Source of the DNA: Psychroserpens luteus
Lineage (GTDB): Bacteria > Bacteroidota > Bacteroidia > Flavobacteriales > Flavobacteriaceae
DNA: 64,000 nucleotides
NCBI RefSeq assembly: GCF_015319355.1
Contig: NZ_JADILU010000005.1
Location: forward strand, 409,601-473,600
Reading direction: 5' to 3'
A program made the position numbers and the translations under genes. This document shows, one piece after another, positions 1-9,040 of the stretch. The notes beneath the pieces are model-generated. The model had not been told where the DNA came from, did not search any database, and saw only the letters and a program-made list of their open reading frames with translations. The number at the start of each line of letters is the position of its first letter. Within the stretch, counting starts at the first letter, position 1.

Positions 1-1
1 C

Positions 2-976
2 GCGTCTGGTACCATTTTAAATTATAGCGTTGAATATTATAATATTCGCGTTTTTGGATTTCCTTTTACACTCTTTACAATCGCCATTTTTGGAACCTTT
101 AGAGGGCTTCAAAACACCTATTATCCAATGATTATTGCTATTATTGGTAGTATTGTAAATATTATTTTAGACTTCGCTTTTGTCTATGGAATTGAAGGTA
201 TTATCAACCCAATGCACATTAAAGGTGCAGCCTACGCAAGTGTGATTGCTCAAATAATAATGGCATTGTGTTCTGCTTACTATTTACTGAAAAAGACAGA
301 TATTTCTTTGCGAGTTACATTTCCGCTAAATCCAGAAATCAAGACTTTTAGCTTAATGATTCTTAACCTTTTTGTGCGCACACTCGCATTAAATGCAACA
401 CTTTATTTTGCAACTCGTTTTGCGACCTCTTATGGCACAGAGTACATTGCAGCTTATACAATTGCAATTAACCTTTGGTTTTTGGGTGCTTTTATTATTG
501 ACGGTTATGCAAGTGCTGGAAATATTCTCTCCGGAAAATTGCTAGGCGAAAAAAACTACAAGAAACTGGTAGAACTCAGCAACTTCTTAATTAAATGTGG
601 CATTGGTGTAGGTTTTCTACTGACTATTTTAGGTCTAATCTTTTATAATTTTATTGGTCCTATATTCACAAAAGACCTAAAAGTACTTGAAGAATTTTAT
701 AACGTATTTTGGATTGTTCTTGCCATGCAACCGCTTTGTGCTCTTGCTTTTATTTTTGATGGCATGTTTAAAGGTATGGGTAAAATGAAATTTCTTAGAA
801 ATTTACTCTTGCTCTCAACTGGTCTTGTATTTATCCCGTTACTATTTTTATTAGACAGTTATGGTCTTAAATTATATGCGGTTTTTATTGCGCTTACTGT
901 ATGGATTATTGCCAGAGGGTTTCCGTTAATCATAAAATTTAGACAACTATTTTTGTCACTTTCACAAAAGACTTAA
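2..976 (+). CDS. MATE family efflux transporter, 5' end cut by the window
   Basis: This is the C-terminal part of a multidrug and toxin extrusion (MATE/DinF-NorM type) cation-coupled exporter of the inner membrane. The reading frame is open from base 2, before the first ATG at 128, and the residues encoded there (FGFPFTLFTIAIFGTFRGLQ) match the conserved MATE loop with FRGLQ, so the real start lies outside the window. About seven hydrophobic segments follow, ending at FRQLFLSLSQKT. The substrate cannot be told from sequence. It is followed by two very small membrane ORFs on the same strand. Confidence 0.9.
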   Translation, partial: ASGTILNYSVEYYNIRVFGFPFTLFTIAIFGTFRGLQNTYYPMIIAIIGSIVNIILDFAFVYGIEGIINPMHIKGAAYASVIAQIIMALCSAYYLLKKTDISLRVTFPLNPEIKTFSLMILNLFVRTLALNATLYFATRFATSYGTEYIAAYTIAINLWFLGAFIIDGYASAGNILSGKLLGEKNYKKLVELSNFLIKCGIGVGFLLTILGLIFYNFIGPIFTKDLKVLEEFYNVFWIVLAMQPLCALAFIFDGMFKGMGKMKFLRNLLLLSTGLVFIPLLFLLDSYGLKLYAVFIALTVWIIARGFPLIIKFRQLFLSLSQKT

Positions 977-1006
977 CTTTGATCTATAATCAACTTAAAT
1001 TAAGTT

Positions 1007-1150
1007 ATGCTTTTAATAAATCTCATTCAAGATTCATCTGCTTATGATTCTGGATATACTATTGGCTATTCAATTGGTAAATATTTACCTTTCATAATTC
1101 TAGTTGTTATTGCAATTTTTCTGTTTAGATATTTTAAAAATAAAAAGTAA
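1007..1150 (+). CDS. Small single-pass membrane protein, 47 aa
   Basis: An ATG-initiated ORF of 47 codons lies 30 nt downstream of the MATE gene. It has a polar N-terminus (MLLINLIQDSSAYDSGYTIG), one strongly hydrophobic stretch (about residues 28-42, YLPFIILVVIAIFLF) and a basic tail (RYFKNKK), which is the layout of an inner-membrane microprotein with a positively charged cytoplasmic end. It is 4 nt from a second ORF of the same kind. No family is recognised. The composition and the TM plus basic tail argue for a real gene, but there is no homology evidence. Confidence 0.5.
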   Translation: MLLINLIQDSSAYDSGYTIGYSIGKYLPFIILVVIAIFLFRYFKNKK

Positions 1151-1154
1151 GCTT

Positions 1155-1253
1155 ATGGATTTCATGTCATTTATTAGCGGAAGCGGACTCTTCCTCATCT
1201 TAGGAATAGTTTTAGTCATCGTTTATTTTTACAACCGTAACAAGAGACGATAG
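1155..1253 (+). CDS. Small single-pass membrane protein, 32 aa
   Basis: A 32-codon ORF starting 4 nt after the preceding small membrane ORF. It encodes a short N-terminus, a hydrophobic helix (about residues 12-26, LFLILGIVLVIVYFY) and a very basic end (NRNKRR). Its stop codon abuts the stop of the convergent oxygenase gene. The two microproteins share the TM-then-basic architecture and probably one transcript with the MATE exporter. Function unknown; moderate confidence because only architecture supports it. Confidence 0.45.
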   Translation: MDFMSFISGSGLFLILGIVLVIVYFYNRNKRR

Positions 1254-1910
1254 TTATCTCGTTTTTAACCAACCCGTAATGCTCAAACGTTCGGTTTCTA
1301 CAGGTTTAACTTCGTGCTCAATAATTTGACTCTCAAAAATAACAATGCGTCCAGGAAACGGATAAATTACTTTTTCGGTTTCAATACCATGGTCGTCAAT
1401 ATATAAAACGAGTTCTCCTCCATTTTCTGGTTTCCAATCTTCGGTATTTAAATAACATACAAAAGATAATTTACGTCTATCATCATTTTGAAATGTATCA
1501 ATATGACGTTTGTAAAAGGTGCCTTTAGGGTACAATGCATAATGAAATTCTTTATGTAAAATTCCCATGAAACAGGTTTTGTTTAGATAAGAAACCAAGT
1601 CATTTATTTGACTAAAAAATAAATCTTCTGCAGGATTAGTTTTAGTTTCATCAATCCATAAAATATGATCGCCTCTAATAGATTTTATGATTAACTCATT
1701 AACGCGATTGCCAATGGCAGCTTTTTTAAATCGATCTTCCTCATGTTTGTTTTGGAGAGATTGTCTTAAAAGTGAGACGATTTCCGAAGAAAAGAAATCA
1801 TCAATTATACTAAATTTTTGTAATCCGATATCTTGGATTATCTGCTCATATACTGGGTTTTCAACAAAAGGAATCTCTTCAAAAAGTTGATTAGGCACAG
1901 CTTCAATCAT
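1254..1910 (-). CDS. 2OG-Fe(II) oxygenase, prolyl 4-hydroxylase-like
   Basis: Non-haem iron, 2-oxoglutarate-dependent dioxygenase of the P4Hc/2OG-FeII_Oxy_3 kind, 218 aa. The double-stranded beta-helix core is visible in the second half: the HxD iron ligands (FYKRHIDTF, about residues 133-139), the distal histidine in IIEHEVKP and the 2OG-anchoring arginine in ETERLSITGWL. Similar bacterial proteins hydroxylate prolyl residues of translation factors or small molecules; the substrate here is not predictable. It is divergent from queD. A second, unrelated 2OG oxygenase domain occurs at 27701-29422. Confidence 0.85.
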   Translation of the reverse strand: MIEAVPNQLFEEIPFVENPVYEQIIQDIGLQKFSIIDDFFSSEIVSLLRQSLQNKHEEDRFKKAAIGNRVNELIIKSIRGDHILWIDETKTNPAEDLFFSQINDLVSYLNKTCFMGILHKEFHYALYPKGTFYKRHIDTFQNDDRRKLSFVCYLNTEDWKPENGGELVLYIDDHGIETEKVIYPFPGRIVIFESQIIEHEVKPVETERLSITGWLKTR

Positions 1911-1993
1911 GACTTTCCTTTTATAAAATTTGAGCTTCCAACGTTAAAAGCGCGCAAATGTAATCTAAAAACCAATTACTTTCGCAAAATGAA

Positions 1994-2001
1994 TATCTTT
2001 G
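1994..2001 (+). promoter_or_regulatory. Bacteroidota -7 promoter element for queD-lpxH
   Basis: The sequence TATCTTTG matches the Bacteroidota -7 consensus TAnnTTTG exactly. It sits 20 nt before the queD start, so the 5' leader would be short. A clear -33 element was not assigned. Confidence 0.5.
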
Positions 2002-2021
2002 CACTGAAAACACATAATTAA

Positions 2022-2474
2022 ATGAGCAATATTCGCATCACAAAACTATTTTCTTTTGAAACTGGCCATGCTTTATATGGTTACGACGGAAAGTGTAAAA
2101 ATGTTCATGGTCATAGTTACCGTTTGAATGTAACGGTTATTGGAAAACCAATCACAGATAACACCAATGTGAAATTTGGGATGGTTATTGACTTTACTGA
2201 TTTAAAGAAAATCGTGAAAGAAGAAATTGTAGATGTATTTGATCATGCTACAGTCTTCAATAAGAACACACCACATGTAGAGTTAGCAAAAGAACTTCAA
2301 ATGAGAGATCATAATGTGCTTTTGGTAGATTATCAACCTACAAGCGAAATGATGGTGATTGATTTTGCCTCAAAAATCAAAAAACGCCTCCCAAATAATA
2401 TAAAGCTTCATTCTTTAAAATTACAAGAAACAGCAACTTCTTACGCACAGTGGTTTGCTTCAGATAATGACTAA
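2022..2474 (+). CDS. queD: 6-carboxy-5,6,7,8-tetrahydropterin synthase (QueD/PTPS)
   Basis: 150-aa member of the PTPS family, which converts 7,8-dihydroneopterin triphosphate to 6-carboxytetrahydropterin in the queuosine/7-deazaguanine pathway. The zinc-binding histidines are visible: one in FETGHALYG (about residue 16) and two in NVHGHSYRL (about residues 29-31). FGMVIDFTDLK and LKLQETATS are typical of the family. A Bacteroidota promoter element lies just upstream. The gene overlaps lpxH by 8 nt, so the two are translationally coupled. Confidence 0.92.
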   Translation: MSNIRITKLFSFETGHALYGYDGKCKNVHGHSYRLNVTVIGKPITDNTNVKFGMVIDFTDLKKIVKEEIVDVFDHATVFNKNTPHVELAKELQMRDHNVLLVDYQPTSEMMVIDFASKIKKRLPNNIKLHSLKLQETATSYAQWFASDND

Positions 2475-3240
2475 ACCTACCAACATAAGAATTCCTGAGG
2501 GAAAGAAAATTTACTTCTCATCAGACAATCATTTAGGCGCTCCTACTAATGAAGCTTCACGACCTCGTGAAAAGAAATTTGTAGCTTGGCTTGATGATGT
2601 TAAGAAAGATGCTGCAGCTATTTTCCTGTTAGGAGATTTATTCGATTTTTGGTTTGAATATGGTACTGTAGTCCCTAAAGGGTTTGTAAGAACTTTAGGG
2701 AAATTGGCTGAAATAAGTGATTCTGGAATTCCAATCTATTTCTTTGTTGGTAACCACGATCTCTGGATGAATGGGTATTTTGAAAAAGAACTCAATATTC
2801 CTGTATTTCATAAGCCTAAAGAATTTACTTTCAACGATAAAACATTTTACATTGCACATGGCGACGGATTAGGACCTTATGATAAAGGTTACAAACGCAT
2901 GAAAAAAGTGTTTACAAACCCTGTATTTAAGTTTCTATTCAAATGGGTGCATCCAGATATAGGTATGAGAGTAGCTCAATATTTATCTGTAAAAAATAAA
3001 CTCATTTCTGGAGATGATGATGCAAAATATCTAGGAGAAGATAATGAGTGGCTTATCCAATATAGTAAATCACAATTGCAAGAACAACATCGTGATTTCT
3101 TCTTGTATGGTCATCGTCATTTACCTATGGACTTGGATTTAGGTCAAAATTCTAAATATGTAAACCTAGGTGATTGGATCACTTATTTTACGTATGGTGT
3201 TTTTGATGGTAAGGATTTTGAGTTGAAAACTTATAAGTAA
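2467..3240 (+). CDS. lpxH: UDP-2,3-diacylglucosamine diphosphatase (LpxH-like)
   Basis: Calcineurin-like metallophosphoesterase of the LpxH type, 257 aa from the chosen start, hydrolysing UDP-2,3-diacylglucosamine to lipid X in lipid A synthesis at the inner membrane. The metal-site motifs appear in order: SSDNHLG, GDLFDFWFEY, GNHDLW, HGDGLG and YGHRH. GDLFDFW and the length fit LpxH better than generic phosphoesterases. I prefer ATG 2467 (MTKPTNIRIP) over 2455 because it gives a short overlap with queD and a better N-terminus. Confidence 0.88.
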   Translation: MTKPTNIRIPEGKKIYFSSDNHLGAPTNEASRPREKKFVAWLDDVKKDAAAIFLLGDLFDFWFEYGTVVPKGFVRTLGKLAEISDSGIPIYFFVGNHDLWMNGYFEKELNIPVFHKPKEFTFNDKTFYIAHGDGLGPYDKGYKRMKKVFTNPVFKFLFKWVHPDIGMRVAQYLSVKNKLISGDDDAKYLGEDNEWLIQYSKSQLQEQHRDFFLYGHRHLPMDLDLGQNSKYVNLGDWITYFTYGVFDGKDFELKTYK

Positions 3241-4512
3241 TTAACCTTCTTCCTTCTCATGCTCCTCAATATCCTTTCTTAAATCTAATTTTCTAAACGA
3301 AGGAGAAACCAAACCTGTAACGACTACAGTAATCAAAGTCATTGTACCTCCAAAAACAACAGCAGTCACTGTTCCCATATATTTAGCTGTGAGTCCACTT
3401 TCCAGCGCACCCAATTCATTAGAAGATCCTACAAACATAGAGTTCACAGATGACACACGACCACGCATATGATCTGGTGTCTTTATTTGTAAAATCGTTT
3501 GTCTAATTACCATTGATACACCATCTGTGACTCCACTAAAAAACAATGCAATGACAGAAACCCAGAAAATAGACGACAACCCAAATACGATAATGCAAAC
3601 TCCAAAACCAAAAATGGCAACGAGTAATTTCATCCCTGCATTTTTACTAATTGGGATGTATGCTGTCACCAACATCGTCAAAAATGCTCCAACAGAAGGT
3701 GCTGCAACTAAAATCCCAAAGCCTCTTGGGCCTACTTTTAAAATATCTTGTGCAAAAACTGCAGCTAAAGCTATAGCTCCTCCAAATAAAACAGAAACCA
3801 TATCTAAGGTAATAGCACCTAATATGGCTTTAGTATTAAAAACAAATGATAAGCCTTCTGATAAGCTAGACAAAATATTCTCACCAATTTTTGGATTAAG
3901 TATTGGCTTTCTAGGAATTTGAAATATCATAACAAATGAAAATAACACTAATCCAAAAACAACACATAAAGACCAGTGAACACCAATCCAGCTAAATGAA
4001 AAACCCGCAAAGGCAACACCTAAAACCCGAGCCATTTGCCAAGTAGAACTATTCCAAGTTGCTGCGTTAGGATATATTTTCTTCGGAACAATAAGTGCGA
4101 CTAAAGAAAAAATAGTAGGTCCAAAAAAGGCTCTTAGAAATCCACCAAAAAACACCAAAGCATAAATCGAATATAGGATACTATTTTTTGACCAAGACTC
4201 AATAATAGTTTGAGAAGTCAACCAAAACAGTCCAAAACTTATTAATGAAAAAGCAGCGATACATACTGCTAAAAGGTTTCGTTTTTCTCGCTGATCTACA
4301 ATGTGACCTGCAAATAAAGCCATAACAAATGCTGGTGCAAATTCACAAAGCCCAATTAGACCTAAACTCAAAGGATCTTTTGTTAATGCATAAACCTGCC
4401 ACTCTATCACAATAAATTGCATAGACCAACCAAAAATTAGTGCAAAACGCACCAATAAAAACATATTGAATTCTCTATAACGTAATGCTGCGTATGGATC
4501 TTTTTTAGACAT
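3241..4512 (-). CDS. MFS transporter (MFS_3/EntS-like)
   Basis: Major facilitator superfamily permease, 423 aa, with about twelve hydrophobic segments. The loop after TM2 has the MFS motif AGHIVDQREKRN (about residues 69-80), and the second half repeats the pattern. The proteins closest in my recognition are the EntS/DHA3-type exporters. The substrate is unknown. The stop codon lies directly at the end of lpxH (convergent) and the start is 3 nt from the recJ stop on the same strand, so recJ and this gene are probably one operon. Confidence 0.85.
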   Translation of the reverse strand: MSKKDPYAALRYREFNMFLLVRFALIFGWSMQFIVIEWQVYALTKDPLSLGLIGLCEFAPAFVMALFAGHIVDQREKRNLLAVCIAAFSLISFGLFWLTSQTIIESWSKNSILYSIYALVFFGGFLRAFFGPTIFSLVALIVPKKIYPNAATWNSSTWQMARVLGVAFAGFSFSWIGVHWSLCVVFGLVLFSFVMIFQIPRKPILNPKIGENILSSLSEGLSFVFNTKAILGAITLDMVSVLFGGAIALAAVFAQDILKVGPRGFGILVAAPSVGAFLTMLVTAYIPISKNAGMKLLVAIFGFGVCIIVFGLSSIFWVSVIALFFSGVTDGVSMVIRQTILQIKTPDHMRGRVSSVNSMFVGSSNELGALESGLTAKYMGTVTAVVFGGTMTLITVVVTGLVSPSFRKLDLRKDIEEHEKEEG

Positions 4513-4515
4513 ACA

Positions 4516-6204
4516 TTAGGCTTTAATATCTCTCAATTTTAATTGCAAACTCACATTCCCTTGCCAATGGTTTTCATCAATTGAATACACAGCATCAAAA
4601 GGTTTATTATGTGTTATTAAATCGCATTTATTACCTAAATTGAATCCAATACAGACTATTTTATCTTTACCTTGAGTTGCAGTTAATCGCAAATGTTTAT
4701 CATCCTCACCAACGCATTTTCCATAACCTGTATCTTTTAAATTTTCAGTCATAAAAATTGGCGTCATATTTCCTGGCCCGAAAGGTGCAAACTGACTAAT
4801 AATACGATAAAATTTAGGTGTAATATCTTTTAATTTGATTTGAGAATCAATTCTAATTTCTGGAGTAAGTAAACTTCTATCAATAGTTTTGGTGACCTCA
4901 TCCTCAAAGGCTTGCTTAAAAGCTTCATAGTTTTCAGGATCAAGTGTTAATCCAGCTGCATATTTATGTCCGCCAAATTGCTCAATATGTTCTGCACAAG
5001 CTTCTAAAGCATTATAAACGTCAAAACCTTTTATTGATCGTGCAGATGCTGCTAATTTACTGCCACTTTTTGTAAAAACTAATGTTGGTCTGTAATGTGT
5101 TTCAATTAATCTAGAAGCTACAATCCCAATGACACCTTTATGCCAAGTTTCATGATACACAACGGTTGTTAATCGATCTTCTTCTTTATTTTCTTCAATT
5201 TGAACAAGTGCTTCTTGAGTTATTCGTTGGTCTGTTTCTCGTCTATCAAGATTAAATTCGTTGATTTCTTGTGCGTATTCTTTTGCTAATTCTTCGTTAG
5301 TTTCTGTCAATAAAGTCACTGCGTAATTACCATGTTTCATACGACCTGCAGCATTTATTCTTGGTGCAACAATAAAAACAACATCGGTAATTGTGAGTAC
5401 ATCTTTTTTGACTTGCTCAATAATGGCTTTAATTCCTGGTCTTGGTTGCGTATTGATTATTTGCAAACCAAAATAAGCCAAAGCACGATTTTCTCCAACA
5501 ATAGGAACAATATCTGCTCCAATTGCAGTAGCTATCAAATCTAAATATTCTCCTAGATCTTCAATTGTTTTTCCATCTTTTGATGCTAAAGCTTGAATCA
5601 ATTTAAATCCTACGCCACAACCACACAATTCTTTAAACGGATACTCACAATCGTCTCGTTTTGGATCTAAAACTGCAACTGCTTTTGGCAATTCAGGACC
5701 TGGTCTATGGTGATCACAGATGATGAAGTCGATACCTTTTTCCGAAGCATAATTTATTTTATCAATAGCTTTTACACCACAATCTAATGCGATAATTAAT
5801 GAAAAGTCATTGTCCTGAGCAAAGTCAATCCCTTTATAAGAAATCCCGTAACCTTCATCATAACGATCTGGAATGTATGTGGCAATACTATCTGATTTGG
5901 TTTTTAAATATGAAGACATCAAAGCAACAGACGTTGTTCCATCTACATCATAGTCTCCAAACACCAAAATATTTTCATTGTTACTTAATGCAGCTTCAAT
6001 TCTAGCGACAGCTTTATCCATGTCTTTCATAAGAAATGGGTCATGCAACTCCTCAAAACTAGGCCTAAAAAAACGTTTAGCTTCTTCGTAGGTCTCAATG
6101 CCTCTTTGAACGAGTAAGGTTGCTACAGATTGATCTACTTGAAGTGCTTTTTGTAAGTCTTCAACGGTTTTAGAATCTGGTTTTGGCTTTAATGTCCAAC
6201 GCAT
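4516..6204 (-). CDS. recJ: Single-stranded-DNA-specific exonuclease RecJ
   Basis: 562 aa. 5'-3' ssDNA exonuclease acting in recombination and mismatch/base-excision repair. The DHH-family phosphoesterase motifs are present: VFGDYDVDGTTS (about residues 79-90), ALDCGVKA, and the name-giving ICDHHRPG. The DHHA1 domain with FGGHKYAAGL and the C-terminal OB-fold region follow. Full length for the family. It is probably transcribed with the downstream MFS gene. Confidence 0.95.
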   Translation of the reverse strand: MRWTLKPKPDSKTVEDLQKALQVDQSVATLLVQRGIETYEEAKRFFRPSFEELHDPFLMKDMDKAVARIEAALSNNENILVFGDYDVDGTTSVALMSSYLKTKSDSIATYIPDRYDEGYGISYKGIDFAQDNDFSLIIALDCGVKAIDKINYASEKGIDFIICDHHRPGPELPKAVAVLDPKRDDCEYPFKELCGCGVGFKLIQALASKDGKTIEDLGEYLDLIATAIGADIVPIVGENRALAYFGLQIINTQPRPGIKAIIEQVKKDVLTITDVVFIVAPRINAAGRMKHGNYAVTLLTETNEELAKEYAQEINEFNLDRRETDQRITQEALVQIEENKEEDRLTTVVYHETWHKGVIGIVASRLIETHYRPTLVFTKSGSKLAASARSIKGFDVYNALEACAEHIEQFGGHKYAAGLTLDPENYEAFKQAFEDEVTKTIDRSLLTPEIRIDSQIKLKDITPKFYRIISQFAPFGPGNMTPIFMTENLKDTGYGKCVGEDDKHLRLTATQGKDKIVCIGFNLGNKCDLITHNKPFDAVYSIDENHWQGNVSLQLKLRDIKA

Positions 6205-6234
6205 AGTTTTTAAAATTTTCTAAAGTGTTTCTAA

Positions 6235-6777
6235 CTATTGAAACAATACATATCTAGGTGGAACGAGTCCGTTTAGTCTCATATAAACTAACATTTGTCC
6301 TCTGTGATGCGTTATATGATCTGCGAGCAATAAGAAAATTTGTCGTTTTGTTCTGTTTAAACCAAAATAGTCTAACTCATCGCCAAGTTGTTTTGTGTCA
6401 AATTGCTTAATTAAATCTATAGTAGAATCAAATGTTTCATTAATCGTAGCAATCATCTCCTTTTTAGATTTATTAGCAACTTTAAATATGGTATCGGTTT
6501 CCCAATCTCTAGATGCTCTTGCGCCTAATAAAGACTGACTATGCCAATCTACTGCATATCCTATATGCATTAAGTTTTCAGCAAAAGTCAATGATTCTGG
6601 AGAAGCTTTAAAGTCGTATTTATCTTCAGGCATTGTTTCAGCTACGAGAATTAAATACTTTCGAGAATTTTCTAATCGTTCTAAAAAGTCCTTAATAAAA
6701 GGATCCTCTTGCGCTAATAATGGTGATGTAAACGAACTGAAAAACACAAAAGTTGTAAGAATTAATAATTGTTTCAT
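6235..6777 (-). CDS. DinB family protein with signal peptide
   Basis: 180 aa. The N-terminus is a clear signal peptide (MKQLLILTTFVFFSSF...LLAQ), followed by a DinB/YfiT-type four-helix bundle. Candidate metal histidines are in LMHIGYAVDWH and in ADHITHHRGQ, the latter being the most diagnostic DinB motif. DinB proteins act as thiol-dependent transferases or have unknown roles; an exported version is common in Bacteroidota. Substrate unknown. Confidence 0.85.
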   Translation of the reverse strand: MKQLLILTTFVFFSSFTSPLLAQEDPFIKDFLERLENSRKYLILVAETMPEDKYDFKASPESLTFAENLMHIGYAVDWHSQSLLGARASRDWETDTIFKVANKSKKEMIATINETFDSTIDLIKQFDTKQLGDELDYFGLNRTKRQIFLLLADHITHHRGQMLVYMRLNGLVPPRYVLFQ

Positions 6778-6857
6778 AGTGTTTAAGTTTCGTTTAGATA
6801 AAAATTAATAAACCTTACCAATTTTTGAGACCTCAATTGCTCTCAACCAGACCTATT

Positions 6858-7280
6858 TTAGGAATTATGATAGTGAATAGATGTTTTTACATCAGCAAAT
6901 CTTCGGAACATTTCCATCACACCACAGTACGTTTCTATAGACAGATTAACTGCTTTTTCAATTTTGTTCTCGTCTAGCTCATTTCCGTAGAAATGATATT
7001 CAACAGAAACAGTATGATAATATTTAGGATGCTCGTCGGTCAATTCTCCAAAAGTATCAATTCTAAAATCGGAAAACGGTACTTTCATTTTTTTAAGAAT
7101 AGACACCACATCAAGACCAGAACAACCAGCCAAAGATGACAACATTAATGCTTTTGGAGTAAATCCTGAATTGTGACCTCCATTTTCTTGTGAGGTATCT
7201 ATGGTGAGGAGTCTTCCGCTAGGATTATCAGATTCAAACTGTAAGTTTCCTTTCCAATGAGTGACTACTTTATGAGACAT
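6858..7280 (-). CDS. OsmC family peroxiredoxin-like protein
   Basis: 140-aa OsmC/Ohr-superfamily protein, usually a thiol peroxidase for organic hydroperoxides. Two conserved cysteines are visible, one in SLAGCSGLDVV (about residue 53) and one in ETYCGVMEMF (about residue 118). It is divergent from the AhpD-like gene at 7339, so the pair may serve oxidative-stress defence from a shared intergenic region. Confidence 0.88.
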   Translation of the reverse strand: MSHKVVTHWKGNLQFESDNPSGRLLTIDTSQENGGHNSGFTPKALMLSSLAGCSGLDVVSILKKMKVPFSDFRIDTFGELTDEHPKYYHTVSVEYHFYGNELDENKIEKAVNLSIETYCGVMEMFRRFADVKTSIHYHNS

Positions 7281-7338
7281 ATCTAAAGAATTTTTCGTTT
7301 ATTGTTAACTCAAAAATACCACTAAAAAAAACAAAACT

Positions 7339-7941
7339 ATGGCATTAGTTACTCCTTTATCTGCAGAACACGATCCAGAAACAAAAAAATTAGCAGAATT
7401 TTTTAATGAGACTCTTGGCTTTTGTCCAAACTCAGTATTAACGATGCAACGTCGTCCTGCAATTTCAAAAGCTTTTATCAACCTCAACAAAGCGGTTATG
7501 GCAAATGAAGGTCGAGTAACATCTGCTTTAAAACGTATGATTGCTTGGGTTTCTAGTAACTCAACAGGTTGTCGTTATTGCCAAGCACACGCAATTCGTG
7601 CTGCAGAACGTTATGGTGCTGAGCAAGAACAATTAGATAATATTTGGGAGTACAGAACACACAGTGCGTTTTCTGATGCTGAGCGTGCTGCGCTAGATTT
7701 TAGTTTGGCAGCTTCTCAAGTACCAAACGGAGTTGATGCAGATATCAAAAAACGTTTATATGAACATTGGGATGAAGGTGAAATTGTAGAAATGCTTGGT
7801 GTTATTTCTTTATTTGGTTACCTCAACCGCTGGAATGATTCTATGGGAACAGACATTGAGGAAGGTGCTGTTGAAAGTGGAAACCAATATTTAGGGAAGC
7901 ATGGTTTTGAGGTTGGGAAGCATGATGGGTCTAAATATTAA
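7339..7941 (+). CDS. Carboxymuconolactone decarboxylase family protein (AhpD-like)
   Basis: 200-aa AhpD-like protein of the peroxidase-related subgroup. The catalytic CxxC plus histidine is intact (CRYCQAHAIRAAERYG, about residues 78-93), with upstream MIAWVSSNSTG. Members act as alkylhydroperoxidases or disulfide reductants. It is divergent from OsmC and followed after 3 nt by a zinc-ribbon membrane protein, probably co-transcribed. Confidence 0.85.
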   Translation: MALVTPLSAEHDPETKKLAEFFNETLGFCPNSVLTMQRRPAISKAFINLNKAVMANEGRVTSALKRMIAWVSSNSTGCRYCQAHAIRAAERYGAEQEQLDNIWEYRTHSAFSDAERAALDFSLAASQVPNGVDADIKKRLYEHWDEGEIVEMLGVISLFGYLNRWNDSMGTDIEEGAVESGNQYLGKHGFEVGKHDGSKY

Positions 7942-7944
7942 AAT

Positions 7945-8457
7945 ATGCAAGATTCTAATTGTCCTAACTGTAAAGAATTGATTTCAAAAATAGAATTTGA
8001 TTGTTCTAACTGTGGATTTCCAACATCTGGAACTGAGAAAGAAAAATCTATTTTTATTGGTAAACAAATTGCAAATAAATCTAAAATTGGAAACGCTAAA
8101 GAGTCTCAAAATAAAGTAAGACTCATTCTTTATATTATAGGTGGATTTCAGATTTTTAATGGTTTTTTAGCTATCTATAGAGACTTTGAAATGGCCGATT
8201 ATATGTTTTATATCATTTTAGGCTTATTATTTGTTGTCTTCGGTTTTCTTTCACCTAGAAAACCATTGGTTTTTATCTCTTTGGCATTAATTCTTCTTTT
8301 AGCATATTATACCTTTCTGTACACAATTGATCCTCAACTTTTATTTCAAGGAATTATTTGGAAATTTGTTGCCATTGCGTTTTTAGGATATGGATTAGTG
8401 AATTCTTTTGAAGAGCACAAGCTTAAAAAGGGAAATAAATTTTTGAATACTAAATAA
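7945..8457 (+). CDS. Zinc-ribbon membrane protein
   Basis: 170 aa. The N-terminus has two CxxC pairs (CPNCKEL and CSNCGFP, about residues 6-26) forming a zinc ribbon, then a linker and about four transmembrane helices (LILYIIGGFQIF, YMFYIILGLLFVVFGF, LVFISLALILLLAYY, IIWKFVAIAFLGYGL), and a basic tail. It is downstream of the AhpD-like gene. No specific function is recognised. Confidence 0.7.
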   Translation: MQDSNCPNCKELISKIEFDCSNCGFPTSGTEKEKSIFIGKQIANKSKIGNAKESQNKVRLILYIIGGFQIFNGFLAIYRDFEMADYMFYIILGLLFVVFGFLSPRKPLVFISLALILLLAYYTFLYTIDPQLLFQGIIWKFVAIAFLGYGLVNSFEEHKLKKGNKFLNTK

Positions 8458-8835
8458 TAGTATCACGTAAATATTATAATGAAACCTCTTTTTTTTCGAT
8501 GCTTCGGAAATTGGAGGTTTTTTGGTTAAAATGACAAATCTAGTATGACTTATTACATTAATTAAAGCATAAAAATCTCTCTCAACCCTTGTTGATACTA
8601 ACATAGAAAAGAATTAGTACAATCGTGTCCTTTAAAATCGCAGTAAAATGTTAAAATTTGAAGTAAAATAAACACAGTTTAAAATTAAGTAATTGACTGT
8701 CAATTATTTAAAATGTCATTTTCTAATTAGAATTCTTCAATTATGTTTGCTCTTTAAAACAATAAACAATCTTTATATCAAACCATATCACGTTAGAAAG
8801 TATGAGTTGGTCTTAGAATAGCAAAAATATTTATT
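8458..8835. other. Gene-free stretch with terminator-like hairpin
   Basis: About 380 nt without a supported gene. At the start, AAACCTC (8482-8488) pairs with GAGGTTT (8514-8520), followed by a T run, which would terminate the zinc-ribbon gene's transcript. The octamer CTTCGGAA lies in its loop. The rest is AT-rich with no convincing ORF or RNA. Confidence 0.5.
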
Positions 8836-9027
8836 ATGGAATTTTGGCAGATAGTTATATTTTATTTTATTGCTCATTTTTTAATCCAATTAGGAATAAC
8901 AATTAGAAGGAATATTATAGAAAATCATAAAACAAAACGATTAGAAATAATAGCAAATTTAGATCGCTCGAAAATTGAAGGTATAGGTTATTATGAAAAT
9001 AAAGATTCTTCGCTTCTCTCTGAATGA
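8836..9027 (+). CDS. Small membrane protein with a repeat-encoded C-terminus, 63 aa
   Basis: 63-aa ORF with one N-terminal hydrophobic helix (MEFWQIVIFYFIAHFLIQLG) followed by a charged cytoplasmic tail. The last residues (KDSSLLSE) and the stop codon are encoded by an interspersed repeat (GATTCTTCGC...GAATGAC, 9004-9027), so the original C-terminus may have been cut or replaced by the repeat. No family recognised; it could also be a fragment. Confidence 0.4.
   Translation: MEFWQIVIFYFIAHFLIQLGITIRRNIIENHKTKRLEIIANLDRSKIEGIGYYENKDSSLLSE
9004..9027. repeat. Interspersed repeat, GTCATTC...GAATC family
   Basis: GATTCTTCGC...CTGAATGAC, one unit of the short repeat family found between flavobacterial genes and seen again at 9627, 33573, 35657, 35762, 39898 and 39973 in this window. 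Here it overlaps the end of the small membrane ORF. Confidence 0.65.
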
Positions 9028-9040
9028 CATTAATAAAACC

